The notes below the pieces were generated by a model that did no database searches, had not been told where the DNA came from, and was given only the letters and a program-made list of their open reading frames with translations. A stretch of 64,000 nucleotides of DNA from Sinotaia quadrata (taxonomy: Eukaryota > Mollusca > Gastropoda > Architaenioglossa > Viviparidae). Positions 61,054-64,000 of the stretch are shown here, piece after piece. Made by a program: the position numbers and the translations under genes. The stretch lies in contig CM054177.1 of NCBI GenBank assembly GCA_028829895.1, positions 75,224,163 to 75,288,162 of the forward strand. The letters are read 5' to 3'. Each line of letters starts with the position of its first letter. The stretch's first letter is position 1.

Positions 61054-61198
61054 GTACTGCTAATAATGTGTTAAACAAAAACATCTTCTACAAATCTGTG
61101 GACAGTGTTCTACAGTCGGATTTTGTACTGCTAATAATGTGTTAAACAAAAACATCTTCTACAAATCTGTGGACAGTGTTCTACAGTCGGATTTTGTA
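61054..61198. repeat. Exact 71-bp tandem duplication
   Basis: GTACTGCTAATAATGTGTTA... occurs twice, 71 bp apart, with no visible differences. Confidence 0.95.
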
Positions 61199-61225
61199 AA
61201 CCGATTCAAACCCTCTCTAACTTTC

Positions 61226-61368
61226 ATCACTACGGGTTAATCGAGAATTTTTTTTTTAATCACCTGCTCTTGAATCACTACGGGTTAATCGAGAATTTTT
61301 TTTTTAATCACCTGCTCTTGAATCACTACGGGTTAATCGAGAATTTTTTTATTCACATGCTCTTGAAT
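61226..61368. repeat. 48-bp tandem triplication
   Basis: ATCACTACGGGTTAATCGAG occurs at 61226, 61274 and 61322; the third unit is slightly diverged. Confidence 0.95.
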
Positions 61369-61416
61369 CGCGGTGATTTTCATGGTACATGAATTTCACT
61401 TTTCTCTCGCCCGAGC

Positions 61417-61438
61417 CCCCCCCCCCCCCCCCCCCCCC
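61417..61438. repeat. Poly(C) tract
   Basis: About 22 C residues. Confidence 0.9.
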
Positions 61439-61439
61439 G

Positions 61440-62815
61440 CGCCACCACCATCAATAGTTTCATTCCAGCTCATTAGTATCGCTTTAAAAAACTAACGTTT
61501 GTCCATCACTACCAGTGTGTATCTAGCTCTGCTCTTTGAAAGCCCCAAACTTTTCGTAATAATGTAACTCACTTGCCTGAATATATATTTTTTTTTATAC
61601 ACATACACAATTAAAACCTGATATCTTGATCTGCTTATTTTGGTTTTTTTATTATAAATTTTCCCTGTATAAACTATGACTTGATTTTAAAAAAAAAAGG
61701 GGAAAGAAAAGAGTTTTTACGACCAGTTTTATGAACCTGGTTTACTTGTTTATATATTTGTTAATGACAATTAAAAGAAAAGTAATTATTATATTTTTAA
61801 GGTTTTCTCATGTAAAAAAAAACAACAACATTACACAACAGTGAATTAGTTCTGCATTAAAATAAACTTATTAAATTTTTAAAATCCTGCATGTGTCCCA
61901 GAAAAATAGATGATGGAGGAAGGGAAGCAACTAACACAATGTGGTTCACGGTCCTCGTTCTGTGCCTTACGTCACGTAAATGAATGTAAAGAAATTATTA
62001 TATACGTCAGAGACATCAGCGTACCTCTTTACAGTAGTCGTGTTAATTATTTATAAAATAAATCTCGACACCTCATAATGAAATGGTCTGATTATTGCAA
62101 AGCACATAAAAAAAGCAGACAAAAATATTTGCTTTGTTCAAACGGTGAAACTTTCGCAGCACAATTTTAAACCAGCAACAACATAGTTCCATTTTCCATT
62201 TGGGGCATGTGAAAGTACTGCACGGGCGGCGCATGTTTTTGTGTGCATTGCTATTCCAATAAAATGTTGGAATTCTAAAAATGCACCAATCAATACATTC
62301 CTATATTTTTGGGTCCGGCTTCTTTCACTTCCACTATGCATTATCAGTAGAGGACGAACGACCCCAGCCCCGCTCCCTTTCTCAAGACTCAAACCGTTGG
62401 CTATTTGTTGGTATTGAGCAATTTTCTTCATCACATGACAAATGCTCATAAATATTACGCATGCTTTTACGGTCCTTGACCTTAAATTCTTCCCTATCAA
62501 AGTAAATCAACGTTAACATTGTTAATTTAACATGGATAAAATTATTTCACTACAAGTTTGTCGCCTCTCTAAAGAGTTTCAAACCTTGGATGTTTATCTC
62601 CAGAACATGTGAATGGAAAAAGATGTGTGCGCGCGAAATCAGCTAATCATGGAACAGGTCATTCATAAGAAGTAGATAATGCGTAAATGGAGAAAACAGA
62701 AGAAACTTCACATCCTCTCAGAAATTCAAGAGATCAAACGAAGGAATTTTTCTAAAACAGTACATTGATTAATATCAGGAAGATGGAATATCTCTATGTA
62801 CAAATTGCTGCCTTA
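61440..62815. other. Presumed SHOX-type intron, distal part
   Basis: AT-rich; a 120-codon minus ORF (62138-62500) has no recognised motif. No homeobox sequence found on either strand. Confidence 0.4.
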
Positions 62816-62816
62816 A

Positions 62817-62818
<2 letters not shown>

Positions 62819-62891
<73 letters not shown>
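62819..62891. repeat. (GA)n microsatellite
   Basis: 73 bp of GA. Confidence 0.97.
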
Positions 62892-62894
<3 letters not shown>

Positions 62895-64000
62895 TACAAT
62901 TTTCTGAATGTATATATAGCTGTTACTTTCATTGTGACGTAGAGACTCAGGATGCACTATATGGGTACGCTTGTCACCCGTGATTATTGAATGTACCACA
63001 TCTCATACAAACAGTGATACATTGCAGTTCAGGCATACTTCAAACATCCACTATTTAATGAATAAAAGAAAGGAAAGAACGAAAAAAAAAAACTTATTTA
63101 ATGAATAAAAGAAAGTAAAAAGAACGAAAAAAAAAAAGCCGTGTTTTGAAACCATGAGGAATAAATCTTCATGTTTCTTCGAAATGTTTACTTTTCGACT
63201 GGGACTTGTGGTGAAGGAATTCCAGCTTGGATATGTCACCACTTTAGAGGTGGTCAAGGATACATGAATGCTAAAATTAGCTTCATTTTTGTGTACGTCA
63301 TTCTGCCCTTATTTCATTTCAAAGCAATATCTTTATCGTTACACCCAAAATTATTTAGAATATGGGTCTTGCAAAGTACCACTGAAATCTTAAACAAAAT
63401 ATTTTGTGTTTTATCGCCTAGCAACCTCACCACCCGTCGCAAAACAAAACGCATACAACATAACAAATCAACAACTTGATTCATCGTTTGACTATCGAGT
63501 GCAATTCTTCATCCGTTCGCCCATCCATTAGTTCATGAACAGTCCTGGAAATCCAACAAATCAGCGAAACAAACAAACCAAAACAAATCAGCGAAATAAC
63601 CCCCAAAATTCGACTCGAAGAAAACATAAGCAAAAATATTTTTTAAAAAAGAAAGTGAAAACAAGGGCGAAAAACATCAATATTTAAAAATAAATTTTTT
63701 TTTTTAAATTTAAAAATAATCAGCTCTGTCAAAAAACAGCAACAAACAATTCGAAAACAACAAATACAACTCAAAACAAAATCACCAAACTAAAAAAATC
63801 TCTCTCTGTCTCAAAAAAAAAAAAAATATTAACATACAAACGCAAACGTACCCCCCCCCCCAACGTATAAAGCACACTAAAAAAAAAAAAAAAGAACCCT
63901 TACAAATCTCTACTTATAGAAAGGACAAATAGCTGCGTATTCACAGAAAATAGAAAATGCTCTTAGACAAACAGTCGCACGGACATGCTTTCCTAAATGC
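62892..64000. other. Window right end
   Basis: A 38-bp direct repeat (TTTAATGAATAAAAGAAAG) near 63053 and 63095, then A-rich sequence. No gene recognised. Confidence 0.45.

Noticed and set aside
62138..62500. 120-codon minus ORF as a possible upstream SHOX exon
   Set aside because: No homeodomain or SHOX N-terminal motif and no fitting splice sites recognised.

Overview
This is an animal nuclear genome window: AT-rich, with intron-split genes, dense micro- and minisatellites, and fragments of LTR, LINE and DNA transposons. No operons, bacterial signals or CRISPR arrays are present. The gene content (CDC20, an AADAC/NCEH1-type esterase, ATP6AP2 and a SHOX-type homeobox gene) and repeat style suggest a marine invertebrate. 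A mollusc is my best guess (inference, moderate confidence).

Layout. (1) 1-2683, minus: the first two coding exons of a CDC20/fizzy gene; the WD40 part lies beyond the left edge. An LTR-like repeat (1-580) has a second copy at about 7180-7700. (2) 7937-17054, minus: a complete six-exon AADAC/NCEH1-like microsomal serine hydrolase. I rebuilt it with consistent splice phases to 419 codons, with HGGGW, GDSAGG, Asp and His all in place. A decayed Ty3/gypsy 3' fragment with integrase sits in its fourth intron, and a related fragment lies just upstream of the gene (17418-18575). (3) 19575-35417, plus: a complete eight-exon ATP6AP2 ((pro)renin receptor, V-ATPase accessory protein), 361 codons. Its sixth intron holds a 1.31-kb DNA transposon with perfect 32-bp terminal inverted repeats and a TATA target duplication. 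(4) 35418-49900: gene-poor DNA with many minisatellites and an internally deleted LINE inserted in a tandem array. (5) 49924-50264, minus: the last coding exon of a SHOX-type paired-class homeobox gene (C-terminus with OAR motif). The 13.7 kb to the right is probably its intron; the homeobox exons were not found and should lie beyond the right edge. That stretch holds several GC-richer, non-coding, enhancer-like blocks among simple repeats.

The four genes are unrelated in function: mitotic APC/C activation, ER lipid/ester hydrolysis, V-ATPase assembly, and developmental transcription. AADAC-like and ATP6AP2 are divergent neighbours with 2.5 kb between start codons. I found no convincing new biological system. 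The best second-look items are a duplicated splice-site cassette in the esterase gene, the CDC20 TPG-repeat expansion, a 25-bp satellite made of 5' splice-site-like motifs, a 45-bp satellite open on both strands, and the TIR transposon with a small acidic ORF.
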